Source: Clostridium sp. BJN0001
GTDB lineage: Bacteria > Bacillota > Clostridia > Clostridiales > Clostridiaceae
Reading direction: 5' to 3'
NCBI RefSeq assembly: GCF_022869825.1
Contig: NZ_CP094971.1
Coordinates: forward strand, 559,501-623,500
Length of the DNA: 64,000 nucleotides
Part shown: positions 34,760 to 43,913 of the stretch, in pieces
Numbering within the stretch: the stretch's first letter is position 1
Layout of the letters: the number at the start of each line of letters is the position of its first letter
Notes under the pieces: model-generated
The model's input: only the letters and a program-made list of their open reading frames with translations
Databases searched by the model: none
Told to the model about the DNA's origin: nothing
Translations under genes and position numbers: made by a program

Positions 34760-35578
34760 ATGAAAGGAAATAAACTGCTTAAAGTACTTGTTTGTTTTAT
34801 ACTTCTTGTAAACTTAATAGTTACTACGTTATCAGTTTTTGTAAATGTATTTCTTTTAGACAAAAAAATATATACAAACTCTATGGAGAAAAGCGGAGTA
34901 TATGACGAAGTTCTTCAGAATATTTATAAAAAAATGGATTCATCACTTGGAATTAAATTAGATCAGTCAGTTAAAAATGTTATCATAACAAGGGATGATA
35001 TAAAATATATTGCAGAAGATATAATAAGTGTATTACTAAATGATATTAAAGAAGGAACTTATAATAAACCGTCAATAGATACTTCTTTATATAAAAAGAG
35101 ATTAGATGATTATGTAAAAAATGCTGCATCAGGAAATGATGTACTTGAAAAAGGTCTTACACAGGTGTCAGATAAGGTATTTACAATAATAAATGAAGAA
35201 TTAAATAGTAATATATTTAATGAAATTATCGAGACAGAGGAATTTCATAAGATTTCATCTATTATAAATTTTCTTCATAAAGTTATGATTATTTCGATAG
35301 CATCTCTTATTATATTTATTTTAGTTTTATATTCAGTGTCTAGAAGTCTTTTAAATGCTGTAGAGAGTTTTTCATCTGTATGTATTCAAAATGGAATAAT
35401 ATTTATTACGTTGTTTGCATGTTTATATGTGTTTTCAAAGCTTCTAATGAATGAAGGAACAGAATCTATATATCAGATAATTGGTCTTATATTTAAAGAA
35501 GGATCTTTAAAATTAATTACTACAGGCGCAGTATTTTTAGGATTTGGTTTTATTGGATCTAGAATTAAAAGAATTTAA
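34760..35578 (+). CDS. Membrane protein, unknown
   Basis: 272 residues from ATG 34,760 (GAAAGGGTGG upstream). One N-terminal helix (LLKVLVCFILLVNLIVTTLS), a large extracytoplasmic part of about 150 residues with no recognised domain, then three helices at the end (VMIISIASLIIFILVLY; GIIFITLFACLYVFSKLL; LITTGAVFLGFGFIG). Single gene between alr and a terminator. No family recognised with confidence. Confidence 0.75.
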   Translation: MKGNKLLKVLVCFILLVNLIVTTLSVFVNVFLLDKKIYTNSMEKSGVYDEVLQNIYKKMDSSLGIKLDQSVKNVIITRDDIKYIAEDIISVLLNDIKEGTYNKPSIDTSLYKKRLDDYVKNAASGNDVLEKGLTQVSDKVFTIINEELNSNIFNEIIETEEFHKISSIINFLHKVMIISIASLIIFILVLYSVSRSLLNAVESFSSVCIQNGIIFITLFACLYVFSKLLMNEGTESIYQIIGLIFKEGSLKLITTGAVFLGFGFIGSRIKRI

Positions 35579-35594
35579 AAAATATTATTTTATA

Positions 35595-35640
35595 AAAAAT
35601 CAGCAGCTGACAATTTATTTATTGTAAACTGCTGATTTTT
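35595..35640. terminator. Bidirectional terminator between convergent genes
   Basis: AAAAATCAGCAG (35595-35606) and CTGCTGATTTTT (35629-35640), perfect 12-bp stem. It overlaps the last codons of the minus-strand gene. Confidence 0.85.
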
Positions 35641-37076
35641 TTAATGTTTTTTCCTATTATCTTAATTCCACGCTTTATCTCTTCGTCACTTACATGTCCA
35701 AAGCCTATTCTTAATGTATCTTTTCCTTTTGAAGTATCTGCAAAAAATATATCTCCAGCCATAAATATTACGTTATCTTTATAGCACATATCAAGAAGTT
35801 TATCTGAACTTATGTTGTTTTTTAGCTTTAAAAATACATGAAGCCCGCCTTCACCTGTCATATATTCATAAGGAATGTATTTATTTATCATATCTGTTAC
35901 AAGCGTAAATTTATCTTTATAATATTTTTTTACCTGTTTTAAATATCTATTAAATGCACCGCTTTTTAAATAATAGTAAAATACACTTTGGTCTAAAAAT
36001 GAAGAGTGTATTGTTCTTCCTCTTTTTACGCTCTCTAAGATGTCTATAAGCTTTGAATCTGCAAATATCCAGCCTATTCTAAGACCTGGAAATAATATTT
36101 TTGAAAGGCTGCCTATATATATTACTCCGTTTCCCCTGCCAGAAAGTGATATTAAAGGATCAATTGGTGAGCTTGAATATAAAAGCTCTTCATTAAATCC
36201 ATCTTCAATTATAGGAATATTATTTCTATTTAAGATTTCAAATATCTTCTTTCTTCTGTCTGATTTTGTTACAATTCCTGTAGGATTGTTGTAAGAGGGG
36301 ATAAGATACGCAAGTTTTATATTTTCTAAAGATACTTTTTCTTCAAGGTTTTCTATTATAATACCATCTTTGTCCATAGGAATTTGGACTATATTAAGTC
36401 CATATGATTTCATGATTTTAAGAGCAGTATTATGAGTAGGTTCTTCGCATAAAATTGTATCACCTTTATTTGTAATAGAACTTATAAGTATATCAAATGC
36501 TTCTGTAAATCCGTTAGTTATAAGTATATCTTTGTTAGTTTTGTCAGCTCTTTTTTCGTTCATATATTCAAAAAAATAATCTATAAGAGGCTTATATCCT
36601 TTAGCATATCCATAATTTAAAAGGTTGTTTTCTTCAAAAGTCCAAGCATCCATAAGTGCACGTTTAAAATCATCAGTATTAAAAAGGTCTGAATTTGGAG
36701 CTATTGACTTAAAAGATATCATTCCCTTTTTGTATTTATGATCTTTTTTCATTATATCAAGATCTCTAAGGCTTTTAGCATAACTGTTTATATTAGAAAG
36801 ATAATCGATATTCTTTGATGTAAATTCAGTTTTAGATTCTGCAAGTACAAATGTACCAACACCTTTTTTAGTTGCTGTTATTTCTCTGCTTTCAAGATAT
36901 TCATACGCTGTTAAAACAGAGTTTCTGCTTACTTTTAAAAACTTTCCAGCTTCTCTTGTTGAAGGAAGTTTGCTACCTTTTTTTAGTTCACCAGTTTTTA
37001 TTGAATTTAACACATGATTGACTATCTGGATATAAATAGGACTGTCACTATTTAGTGTAAGAGTTGAGAAAATCAT
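35619..37076 (-). CDS. MocR-family GntR regulator with aminotransferase-like domain
   Basis: 485 residues from ATG 37,076 (AGAAAGGTGAT before it). GntR winged helix at 10-75 (PIYIQIVNHVLNSIKTGELK, then GSKLPSTREAGKFLKVSRNS), linker, then a class I aminotransferase fold with YIGSLSKILFPGLRIGW holding the PLP lysine. MocR/PdxR/GabR proteins sense PLP or amino compounds and control genes of B6, GABA or related metabolism. No target operon is evident beside it. It is divergent from the 37,182 gene, with about 100 bp between. Confidence 0.9.
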   Translation of the reverse strand: MIFSTLTLNSDSPIYIQIVNHVLNSIKTGELKKGSKLPSTREAGKFLKVSRNSVLTAYEYLESREITATKKGVGTFVLAESKTEFTSKNIDYLSNINSYAKSLRDLDIMKKDHKYKKGMISFKSIAPNSDLFNTDDFKRALMDAWTFEENNLLNYGYAKGYKPLIDYFFEYMNEKRADKTNKDILITNGFTEAFDILISSITNKGDTILCEEPTHNTALKIMKSYGLNIVQIPMDKDGIIIENLEEKVSLENIKLAYLIPSYNNPTGIVTKSDRRKKIFEILNRNNIPIIEDGFNEELLYSSSPIDPLISLSGRGNGVIYIGSLSKILFPGLRIGWIFADSKLIDILESVKRGRTIHSSFLDQSVFYYYLKSGAFNRYLKQVKKYYKDKFTLVTDMINKYIPYEYMTGEGGLHVFLKLKNNISSDKLLDMCYKDNVIFMAGDIFFADTSKGKDTLRIGFGHVSDEEIKRGIKIIGKNIKKISSLQ

Positions 37077-37181
37077 TTTTATCACCTTTCTAAAAAATCT
37101 ATTGTTTTTATAACTATATAGTATTATTATAAGGATATGAAGGATTATTGCAAATAAATATAAAGGTGTGATGCAGATTTG

Positions 37182-37769
37182 ATGATGACAACTCATAGAA
37201 TAGTTGCTCAGAATATTTTAAAAAATGCAAACAGTAAAAAAGTTTATCTTATAAATCATAATAGGTTCATATGGGGAGCGGTTAAACCAGATTGTGTTCC
37301 TAAGTATAAATTTAAGAAACATTATTATAACGAAAGTATAGAGATGATATTATCTAAGATATCATATGTATCATCACTTTCAATTGAAGATATATTATAT
37401 AATATATCAGTTGAAAAATTTAGTGAAGAGCTTGGCGTTATATGTCATTTCTTATGTGACTTTTTTTGTGCACCTCATTATTATAGATGGGAGTTTAAGA
37501 GCACAGCTGCAGTAAAGAAGCATATGGTTTATGAAAAAAGACTTGCAGGGGTAGCTAAAAGATATAGACCAGAAAGTTCTATAGATATTAATATTAAGTA
37601 TCATTCAGTAAGACAGGTTGTTGTAAAGCTTCAGCATATGTATGCTGGAAAGTTAGATTATAAAAACGATCTTAAATTCTCATATTATATATGTGATAAT
37701 GTTATTAACATGATACTTGATAATGTATACGTAAATGAAAACAGAAAAGTAAGAGAATACGCTATGTAA
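37182..37769 (+). CDS. Zinc-dependent phospholipase C-like protein
   Basis: 195 residues. MTTHRIVAQNILKN, FIWGAVKPDCVP and ELGVICHFLCDFFCAPHYYR carry the His/Asp pattern of the Zn_dep_PLPC family (PF00882 type). There is no signal peptide, so unlike the toxin it should be cytoplasmic; such short forms are common in clostridia and their substrate is unknown. Start ATG 37,182 or the TTG three bases before it, behind AAAGGTGTG. Confidence 0.75.
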   Translation: MMTTHRIVAQNILKNANSKKVYLINHNRFIWGAVKPDCVPKYKFKKHYYNESIEMILSKISYVSSLSIEDILYNISVEKFSEELGVICHFLCDFFCAPHYYRWEFKSTAAVKKHMVYEKRLAGVAKRYRPESSIDINIKYHSVRQVVVKLQHMYAGKLDYKNDLKFSYYICDNVINMILDNVYVNENRKVREYAM

Positions 37770-37913
37770 ATTAAAAAGTTTAATCAAAAATATACAGAAT
37801 ATAAGTATTTTGGATTTAAACTTTTCTTTTTATGTAAAAATATTTTATTGTATAATAAAATAGATGGGGAAAAATTAATACTAATTATTAAAAAGGATGG
37901 ACGGTGGTACTTA

Positions 37914-38792
37914 ATGATAAAAATGTTAGCATCTGATTTAGATGGCACATTATTAAATTCGGAGCATGTTATAGATGATGAAAGTACAGTAGCAATAAAG
38001 AAAGCTCAAGAGAAAGGACTTATATTTGTAGTATCGACAGGAAGAGATTACGAAATGGTACTTCCTCTTTTAAAAAAGCAGAATATTGTATGTGAATGTT
38101 CGCTTATGAATGGTGCAGAATATAGAGATGAAAATGGAAAAATATTAGAATCAATAAATATGGAACCATCTCTAGCATTAAGAGTAATTGATGTATTAAG
38201 AGAGCATGATATATCATCAAGAATATTTACAAATAAAGGCTCATACACAATCAATACAAGAGAAGAGGCACTTCGTGAAGTTGCATGTAGGACAGTTACT
38301 TTTTCAAAAGGAATAACATTTGAAGAGGCTATGAAAAAAGCAGCAGAAGAGCCATTTTTCACAAGTCTTCATTTTTTAGATAATAATTATGAAGAATTCT
38401 TTAGAAGAGATGATGTTCAAATAAGAAAGTTTGTAGCATTCAATTCAGATACTGAAAAGATAAAAAGACTTGCAAAAGAAGTTTCTAAGATAAAAGAACT
38501 TGCAGTATCATCATCATTTAAAGATAATATAGAGATTACTCATGTTACAGCTCAAAAAGGAATTCTTTTAAAGAAAATTGCTAAAAAGAGAAATCTTAAA
38601 GATTATGAAGTAGCAGTAATAGGCGATAGTTTAAATGACTACTCTATGTTTACAGAATTTAAAGATACATCTGTTGCTATGGCAAATGCAATGCCTGAGA
38701 TAAAAAAGATAGCAAAATATATGACAAAAACTAATGATGAGCACGGAGTTGCAGAAGTTATTTATAATATTTTAGGTGGAAAATTATTTTAA
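37914..38792 (+). CDS. HAD-superfamily phosphatase, Cof type
   Basis: 292 residues from ATG 37,914. Motif I LASDLDGTLLNSE, motif II STGRDY, motif III/IV lysine and GDSLNDYSMF, with a C2-type cap between. The Cof/IIB group dephosphorylates sugar phosphates, FMN precursors and similar small molecules. It begins a run of three plus-strand genes. An upstream in-frame start exists but lacks the motif spacing. Confidence 0.92.
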   Translation: MIKMLASDLDGTLLNSEHVIDDESTVAIKKAQEKGLIFVVSTGRDYEMVLPLLKKQNIVCECSLMNGAEYRDENGKILESINMEPSLALRVIDVLREHDISSRIFTNKGSYTINTREEALREVACRTVTFSKGITFEEAMKKAAEEPFFTSLHFLDNNYEEFFRRDDVQIRKFVAFNSDTEKIKRLAKEVSKIKELAVSSSFKDNIEITHVTAQKGILLKKIAKKRNLKDYEVAVIGDSLNDYSMFTEFKDTSVAMANAMPEIKKIAKYMTKTNDEHGVAEVIYNILGGKLF

Positions 38793-38807
38793 TTTTGGAG
38801 GCGTATT

Positions 38808-39059
38808 ATGGAAACAAGAATAGCTCTTATAGGAATAATAGTTGAAAATGAAGAGGCTGTCTTAAAGCTTAATGAGATACTTCATGGATATGGAAAGTAC
38901 ATAGTAGGAAGAATGGGAGTGCCATATCATAAGAAGAATGTGAACATAATAAGTGTTGTTATTGATGCTGATAATAATATTATAAGTTCTCTTTCAGGAA
39001 AGCTTGGAATGATTGATGGCATAGTTGTAAATACAATGTATTCAAAAAATAAAAGATAA
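38808..39059 (+). CDS. TM1266-like iron-only hydrogenase system regulator
   Basis: 83 residues, an ACT/NikR-C-like small protein: RIALIGIIVENEEAVLKLNE, then YIVGRMGVPY and ISVVIDADNNIISSLSGKLG. It matches the family named iron-only hydrogenase system regulator, a putative DNA- or ligand-binding regulator. ATG follows TTTGGAGGCG, 15 bp after the HAD gene. No hydrogenase maturation genes are nearby. Confidence 0.8.
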   Translation: METRIALIGIIVENEEAVLKLNEILHGYGKYIVGRMGVPYHKKNVNIISVVIDADNNIISSLSGKLGMIDGIVVNTMYSKNKR

Positions 39060-39143
39060 GTTAAAATTATGTACAAATGCTTTGTAAGTAGAGTATTAAA
39101 TGGTATAATGATGTAAATAAAAATATATTTGGGGGGCAAAAAA

Positions 39144-39788
39144 ATGAAATTCTTTTTAGATACAGCGAATGTAGAGGAAATAAAAGAAATTAATGATATG
39201 GGCGTTATCTGTGGGGTTACAACAAATCCTTCTCTTATCGCAAAAGAGGGAAGAGATTTTAAAGAAGTAATAAAGGAAATCACTCAGATAGTTGATGGAC
39301 CTATAAGCGGTGAAGTAGTAAGCGATGATTCTGAGAACATGATAAAAGAAGGAAGAGAAATTTCTAAAATTCATAAGAACATGATAGTTAAAATTCCTAT
39401 GACTGAACAGGGGCTTAAAGCAGTTAAGGTATTAGCAAAAGAAGGCATAAAGACAAATGTTACTTTAGTCTTTTCAGCAACTCAAGCAATGCTTGCAGCA
39501 AACGCAGGTGCAGCATATGTAAGTCCATTTATCGGCAGAGTTGATGATATTTCAATGGAAGGAATTGATGTAGTTAAAGACATTGCTGAAATATTTAAGA
39601 TTTACAACATTAAAACTGAAATTATAGCAGCAAGCGTAAGACATCCTATCCATGTTCTTGAAGCAGCCAAAGCAGGAGCAGACATTGCAACAGTTCCATA
39701 CAAGATAGTTAAGCAGATGATAAAACATCCATTAACAGATCAGGGAATCGAAAAGTTTAAAAATGATTGGAACAAAGCGTTTAAATAA
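39144..39788 (+). CDS. tal: Transaldolase (fructose-6-phosphate aldolase-like)
   Basis: 214 residues from ATG 39,144 behind [36 protein letters not shown], the Schiff-base lysine in [28 protein letters not shown] and [20 protein letters not shown] are the standard TalC/FSA signatures. It transfers dihydroxyacetone units in the non-oxidative pentose phosphate pathway. Length is that of the short TalC subfamily. Confidence 0.95.
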   Translation: MKFFLDTANVEEIKEINDMGVICGVTTNPSLIAKEGRDFKEVIKEITQIVDGPISGEVVSDDSENMIKEGREISKIHKNMIVKIPMTEQGLKAVKVLAKEGIKTNVTLVFSATQAMLAANAGAAYVSPFIGRVDDISMEGIDVVKDIAEIFKIYNIKTEIIAASVRHPIHVLEAAKAGADIATVPYKIVKQMIKHPLTDQGIEKFKNDWNKAFK

Positions 39789-40035
39789 AGAACAGTACAA
39801 AGGACAGTACAAATGACAAATTGTTAAAGGACAAATGACAAATGTGGTGGAAATTCCTACGGAATTTCAATTTATTGTATTTTGCGATTCTCGCAAAATA
39901 CAAAAGCTTTCGCCTGAAGCGAAAGCTAAATATAAAGTTTCTGCGATTTGAGCAGAAACATCCTGATTTGTCATTTGTCCTTTGTCCTTTAGTATGTCAT
40001 TTGTCCTTTTTCCTTTGTCATTTAGTATGTCAATT
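39789..40035. repeat. Multi-hairpin dispersed repeat, copy 1
   Basis: Outer parts are tandem heptamers (ACAAATG/ACAAAGG on the left, their complements TTTGTCATTTGTCC on the right). Inside are four perfect hairpins in a row: GAAATTCC/GGAATTTC (39850-39868), ATTTTGCGA/TCGCAAAAT (39879-39899), AGCTTTCGC/GCGAAAGCT (39905-39927) and GTTTCTGC/GCAGAAAC (39937-39959). No reading frame. Three of the hairpins recur in opposite orientation at 48,287-48,369. Confidence 0.8.
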
Positions 40036-40048
40036 GGATTATCAATTC

Positions 40049-40801
40049 TCAATTATACTGGCTTTCACAGATGTGTTTCCAGTATCTTCTCGGCATCATT
40101 CTAAGTTGAAGACGAAGATTTGCTCTTTCAGTAATTGTTGTTGATTTAAAATATAAAACCCAAAGTTTTTTAAATTCATCATAATACGTATTTAGGGATT
40201 TATAAAAACTTTTTTCCATTTCAACTATTTCAGAATTTTTCTTATTATAAATTAGAGCTTTTTCTCTTTTTATATCGTGAATAATGAAATATTCATTTGA
40301 AAATCTACTTTCAAAATGGCTTGAAAGCAGCTCTAATATATCATTATCTGGTTCAATTGAAGAGTAGAGAAATTTATTATCTATATATGAAAACCTGACA
40401 AAGCCTTCAAATTTATGAGATTCATAAGTTACTTTTTTTACAGTGTCATAGATAAGATGTACAGTTTTATTATGAAGGTAGCATGTAATATCAGGACCTA
40501 CTTTAAAAGCAAGTTTTAGATAATCATAAATAAGAAGTCCTTTTTCTTTATAACAGCTTAAAAAAATCAGATAAACCTGCTTAAATACTAAGAAGTTTAT
40601 TTTATTTAGTATAGCTTTTTTTACTTTGCTGAATTTTTTTAAGTCAGTTTTAATTTCTCTGCATTCACCAAGAAGAAGAGGTGCATAATCATCTTTAACA
40701 CTTATTATAGAAGAAGGTTTTTCTTTTGAGTAAAAAGAATCATATATACATGTAATAAGACCTTCAAATGTATCATCATATAAAAAATAGTACAAGCACA
40801 A
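40049..40801 (-). CDS. DUF4130 protein, partner of the repair radical-SAM protein
   Basis: 250 residues, YYFLYDDTFEGLITCIYDSF at the start and RMMPRRYWKHICES at the end, typical of the DUF4130/TIGR03915 family found next to the putative DNA modification/repair radical-SAM protein. The two genes are 11 bp apart in the same order here. The joint reaction is not established in the literature I know. Under shared SOS-type control. Confidence 0.85.
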   Translation of the reverse strand: MCLYYFLYDDTFEGLITCIYDSFYSKEKPSSIISVKDDYAPLLLGECREIKTDLKKFSKVKKAILNKINFLVFKQVYLIFLSCYKEKGLLIYDYLKLAFKVGPDITCYLHNKTVHLIYDTVKKVTYESHKFEGFVRFSYIDNKFLYSSIEPDNDILELLSSHFESRFSNEYFIIHDIKREKALIYNKKNSEIVEMEKSFYKSLNTYYDEFKKLWVLYFKSTTITERANLRLQLRMMPRRYWKHICESQYN

Positions 40802-40812
40802 TCACCCCTTAT

Positions 40813-42111
40813 CTAATTTGCAGGCAGAAAGATATTTGAATTTGTTTTTTCATATTTTATGTTATCAAAAAATGAAATCTGATTTTCATCTGCATTCTTA
40901 TTATTACCATTAAGAATACTTTCTTTTATTGAAGTGTCATCAAAAGATGTATGAGATTTATATTTACCGCTGCATGTTATAAAATACTTCGCTCTTTTTA
41001 AAACTATACGAAGCTTTTTTAAATCTTCAAATGTTAATGAGTGAAATTTTCTAATCTTTACTATTTTCATAGCAGAACTTACGCCTATTCCGGGAACTCT
41101 TAATAGCTTTTCATACGGCGCTTTATTTATTTCAACCGGAAATTCATTTAAGTTATTAATTGCCCATGATGTTTTAGGATCAAAGTTTATATCAAAATTA
41201 TCTGTATCATTTTTTAAAAGCTCGTCTGCTTTAAAGCCATAAAAACGAAGGAGCCAGTCTGCTTGATAAAGTCTATGCTCTCTTATAATAGGTGGATGAG
41301 AAATCTGTGGAAGAAACTTACTGTTTTTAACAATAGGAACATAAGCAGAGTAGTAAACTCTTTTTAAATTATATCTATTATATAGATTTTCAGATAATTT
41401 AAGTATTTTAGAGTCGCTGTCTTTAGATGCACCTACTATAAGCTGTGTACTTTGTCCTCCTGGAACAAAAAGGGGAGAACTTTTAATATGTTTTTTTAAA
41501 TCCTTATTTTCAATTATTGAATTTTTTATTACTCCCATAGGGGTTAATATTTTTTCTTTGCTTTTTTGAGGAGCTAAAAGTTTTAAACTCTCTGATGATG
41601 GAAGCTCTATATTTACACTCATTCTGTCACATAAAAGACCTGCTTTTTTAACTAAAGCTTTATCAGCACCAGGGATTGCTTTAAGATGTATATATCCATT
41701 AAAATTATATTCATTTCTGAGTTTATCTGCTGTTTTTATAAGAAGCTGCATAGTATAATCAGGATTTTTTATTACAGCTGAGCTTAAAAAAAGACCTTCT
41801 ATGTAATTTCTTCTATAAAAGTTTATTGTAAGGTCAGAAGCTTCATCTGGAGTAAAACTTACACGTTTAAAATCTTTTGATGCTGCATTTATGCAATATT
41901 TACAGTCAAAAACACAGTCGTTTGAAAAAAGTATTTTTAAAAGCGAAATACATCTTCCATCAGGAGTAAAGCTATGGCATATACCGTAGCTTGCAGCATC
42001 GCCTATACCATTTTTTTTATTCTTTCTTTTAGAACCTGAAGAAGAACACGATACATCATATTTTGCTGCATCTGATAATATTTTTAATTTTTCAAATATA
42101 TTGTGATCCAT
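40813..42111 (-). CDS. Putative DNA modification/repair radical SAM protein
   Basis: 432 residues from ATG 42,111. The [4Fe-4S] cysteines are CVFDCKYC, preceded by the family hallmark SGSKRKNKKNGIGDAASYGI. The C-terminal part has a helix-hairpin-helix DNA-binding motif, APYEKLLRVPGIGVSSAMKI. It corresponds to TIGR03916-type proteins, which are always paired with a DUF4130 protein. The gene has a consensus promoter with a LexA-type box in its spacer, which strongly supports a role in the DNA-damage response. Confidence 0.92.
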   Translation of the reverse strand: MDHNIFEKLKILSDAAKYDVSCSSSGSKRKNKKNGIGDAASYGICHSFTPDGRCISLLKILFSNDCVFDCKYCINAASKDFKRVSFTPDEASDLTINFYRRNYIEGLFLSSAVIKNPDYTMQLLIKTADKLRNEYNFNGYIHLKAIPGADKALVKKAGLLCDRMSVNIELPSSESLKLLAPQKSKEKILTPMGVIKNSIIENKDLKKHIKSSPLFVPGGQSTQLIVGASKDSDSKILKLSENLYNRYNLKRVYYSAYVPIVKNSKFLPQISHPPIIREHRLYQADWLLRFYGFKADELLKNDTDNFDINFDPKTSWAINNLNEFPVEINKAPYEKLLRVPGIGVSSAMKIVKIRKFHSLTFEDLKKLRIVLKRAKYFITCSGKYKSHTSFDDTSIKESILNGNNKNADENQISFFDNIKYEKTNSNIFLPAN

Positions 42112-42157
42112 ATACGCACTTCCTAAATAGTATAATATTAAGAGTAATTTATAATTT

Positions 42158-42186
42158 ATTATACACAAACATATGTTCGTAGTCAA
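42158..42186 (-). promoter_or_regulatory. SOS promoter with DinR/LexA box
   Basis: On the minus strand TTGACT, 17 bp, TATAAT. In the spacer CGAACATATGTTTG (42166-42179) differs by one base from the Gram-positive LexA consensus CGAACATATGTTCG. It drives the radical-SAM/DUF4130 pair and would be blocked by LexA. Confidence 0.88.
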
Positions 42187-42253
42187 CAAATGTTGATTAA
42201 AAAAAATAGATATCTTATAATTTTTATATAAATTAATAGAGGAGCAGAGAAAG

Positions 42254-43231
42254 ATGTTTGATAAATATTTTATAACAGAAGATAATTATATAGAAAACAT
42301 AAAAAATAAAGTTGAACCATACTTAAAGAAGTTTAGAAATAGTGGTTATTTAAAAATTAATGATAAAATAAAACTTTATTATGAAACATTTATATTAAAA
42401 AAACCTAAAGCATCTATTGTTATATCTCATGGAAACTGGGAAAGCGTAGAAAAATATAAGGAACTTATTTATTACTTCTTAAGAGAAGGATATTCTGTAT
42501 TTTTTGTTGAACATAGAGGTTATGGACGTTCTGGATTTTTGGGAAAAGTGGACAAGTGTCAAGTATATGTTGATAATTTTGACAGTTATGTTGATGATTT
42601 TAAAAAATTTATAGATGATGTTGTAAAAAAGAGTATTAAAAATGAAGATTTATTTTTATATGCACATTCGATGGGAGGTACTATAGCTGTACGTTTTTTA
42701 GAAAAATATACTGATTATTTTAAATGTGCAGTTTTAAATGCACCGATGCTTATGATGGAAACTGGCTCTGTACCTGTAAAGGTAGCATCTATTCTTTCAT
42801 CTTTAAATGTAAAGTTAAAAAAAGGTGGAAGATACGTTATAAATCAAAAACCATATGAAGATAAATATGATTTTGAAAATGCGTCAACAACTTCTAAGGG
42901 AAGATATGATTATTTATATAAATGTACATCTTCAAATGAACAGCTTCATCGTGGTGGAATTTCATATGGCTGGCTTAATGCAGCAACTAATATGACATCA
43001 AAAATAATATCAGATAAAAATGTTAAAAAAATAAAAATTCCTATTTTGATGTTTCAGGCAGGGCATGATACTCTTGTCCGTGAAAAAGGACAGATGAAAT
43101 TTATAAAAAGTTCTAAGACGTGTTTGTCTATAAAGATAGAAGATGCAAAACATTCTATATTTATAGAAAAAGACAGCATACTTAAACCATATATGGAAAA
43201 AGTATTTAAATTTTATGAACAGAATCTTTAA
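42254..43231 (+). CDS. Alpha/beta hydrolase, lysophospholipase type
   Basis: 325 residues. ISHGNWESVEKY, VEHRGYGRSG, the nucleophile elbow AHSMGG, the acid in AGHDTLVR and the His in DAKHSIF form a full serine-hydrolase triad of the Hydrolase_4/lysophospholipase family. No signal peptide, so cytoplasmic. Divergent from the SOS operon. ATG follows GAGGAGC. Confidence 0.88.
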   Translation: MFDKYFITEDNYIENIKNKVEPYLKKFRNSGYLKINDKIKLYYETFILKKPKASIVISHGNWESVEKYKELIYYFLREGYSVFFVEHRGYGRSGFLGKVDKCQVYVDNFDSYVDDFKKFIDDVVKKSIKNEDLFLYAHSMGGTIAVRFLEKYTDYFKCAVLNAPMLMMETGSVPVKVASILSSLNVKLKKGGRYVINQKPYEDKYDFENASTTSKGRYDYLYKCTSSNEQLHRGGISYGWLNAATNMTSKIISDKNVKKIKIPILMFQAGHDTLVREKGQMKFIKSSKTCLSIKIEDAKHSIFIEKDSILKPYMEKVFKFYEQNL

Positions 43232-43254
43232 TTAATAATTTTAAAATAAACATG

Positions 43255-43288
43255 CCTGAGAGAAAGTTTATTTTCTCCCAGGTTGTTT
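43255..43288 (+). terminator. Terminator of the hydrolase gene
   Basis: CCTGAGAGAAA (43255-43265) and TTTTCTCCCAGG (43271-43282) pair with one mismatch, followed by TTGTTTT. Confidence 0.75.
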
Positions 43289-43308
43289 TAAAGATATTAA
43301 AAATATCT

Positions 43309-43731
43309 TTAAAATATATTATTCATAGATTGATTACTTTGCTGTCTTCTCATATTCATATTATTTACAGGAGGTCTTCTCCTGTTTCTACTGCCATTTG
43401 GATTTGGCATTTTCATGTTTCTCATATTATTCATATTACCCATGTTCATGCCCCCCATCATACCTCCCATGCTTCCCATAAGCATACTTAAGAGTGGATT
43501 TTGTGCCATAGGATTCATATTCATATTTCCTTGATTTTGCATAGGATTCATGTTCCCTGCATTCTGCATAGGATTCATGTTCATCCCTCCTGCATTTCCC
43601 ATAAGCATATTTAATATTGGATTATTGCCCATCATGTTTTGATTATTCATCATAGGATTTGCACCCATCATAGGATTCATTCCCATATTGCCAAAAAGAC
43701 TGCCAAGTATCATATTTAATAATGGATTCAT
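43309..43731 (-). CDS. Met/Asn/Gly-rich low-complexity protein
   Basis: 140 residues from ATG 43,731 (ATGAGGTGAT before it). After a short hydrophobic start (MNPLLNMILGSLFGNMGMNP) it consists of imperfect repeats such as NPMQNAGNMNPMQNQGNMNM and GMMGGMNMGNMNNMRNMKM, and ends with a basic SRNRRRPP and QQSNQSMNNIF. I do not know a function. Methionine-rich tracts can bind copper(I) or buffer oxidants, but the repeats may simply be structural, as in spore-coat-like proteins. Confidence 0.75.
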   Translation of the reverse strand: MNPLLNMILGSLFGNMGMNPMMGANPMMNNQNMMGNNPILNMLMGNAGGMNMNPMQNAGNMNPMQNQGNMNMNPMAQNPLLSMLMGSMGGMMGGMNMGNMNNMRNMKMPNPNGSRNRRRPPVNNMNMRRQQSNQSMNNIF

Positions 43732-43913
43732 AATTATCACCTCATTAGTTTTATCTATAATATAGTTTATTTTCAAATCTATAAATAGGTACATTTTTAT
43801 TTGGTAAAGTAAAATAGTAATTATTAATTGCAGTTTATGATGTGGTTAAATAGAGAAATTATGTATATAATATAAATATATATATTATTTTCACAGTTAG
43901 GAGATATGTACAA

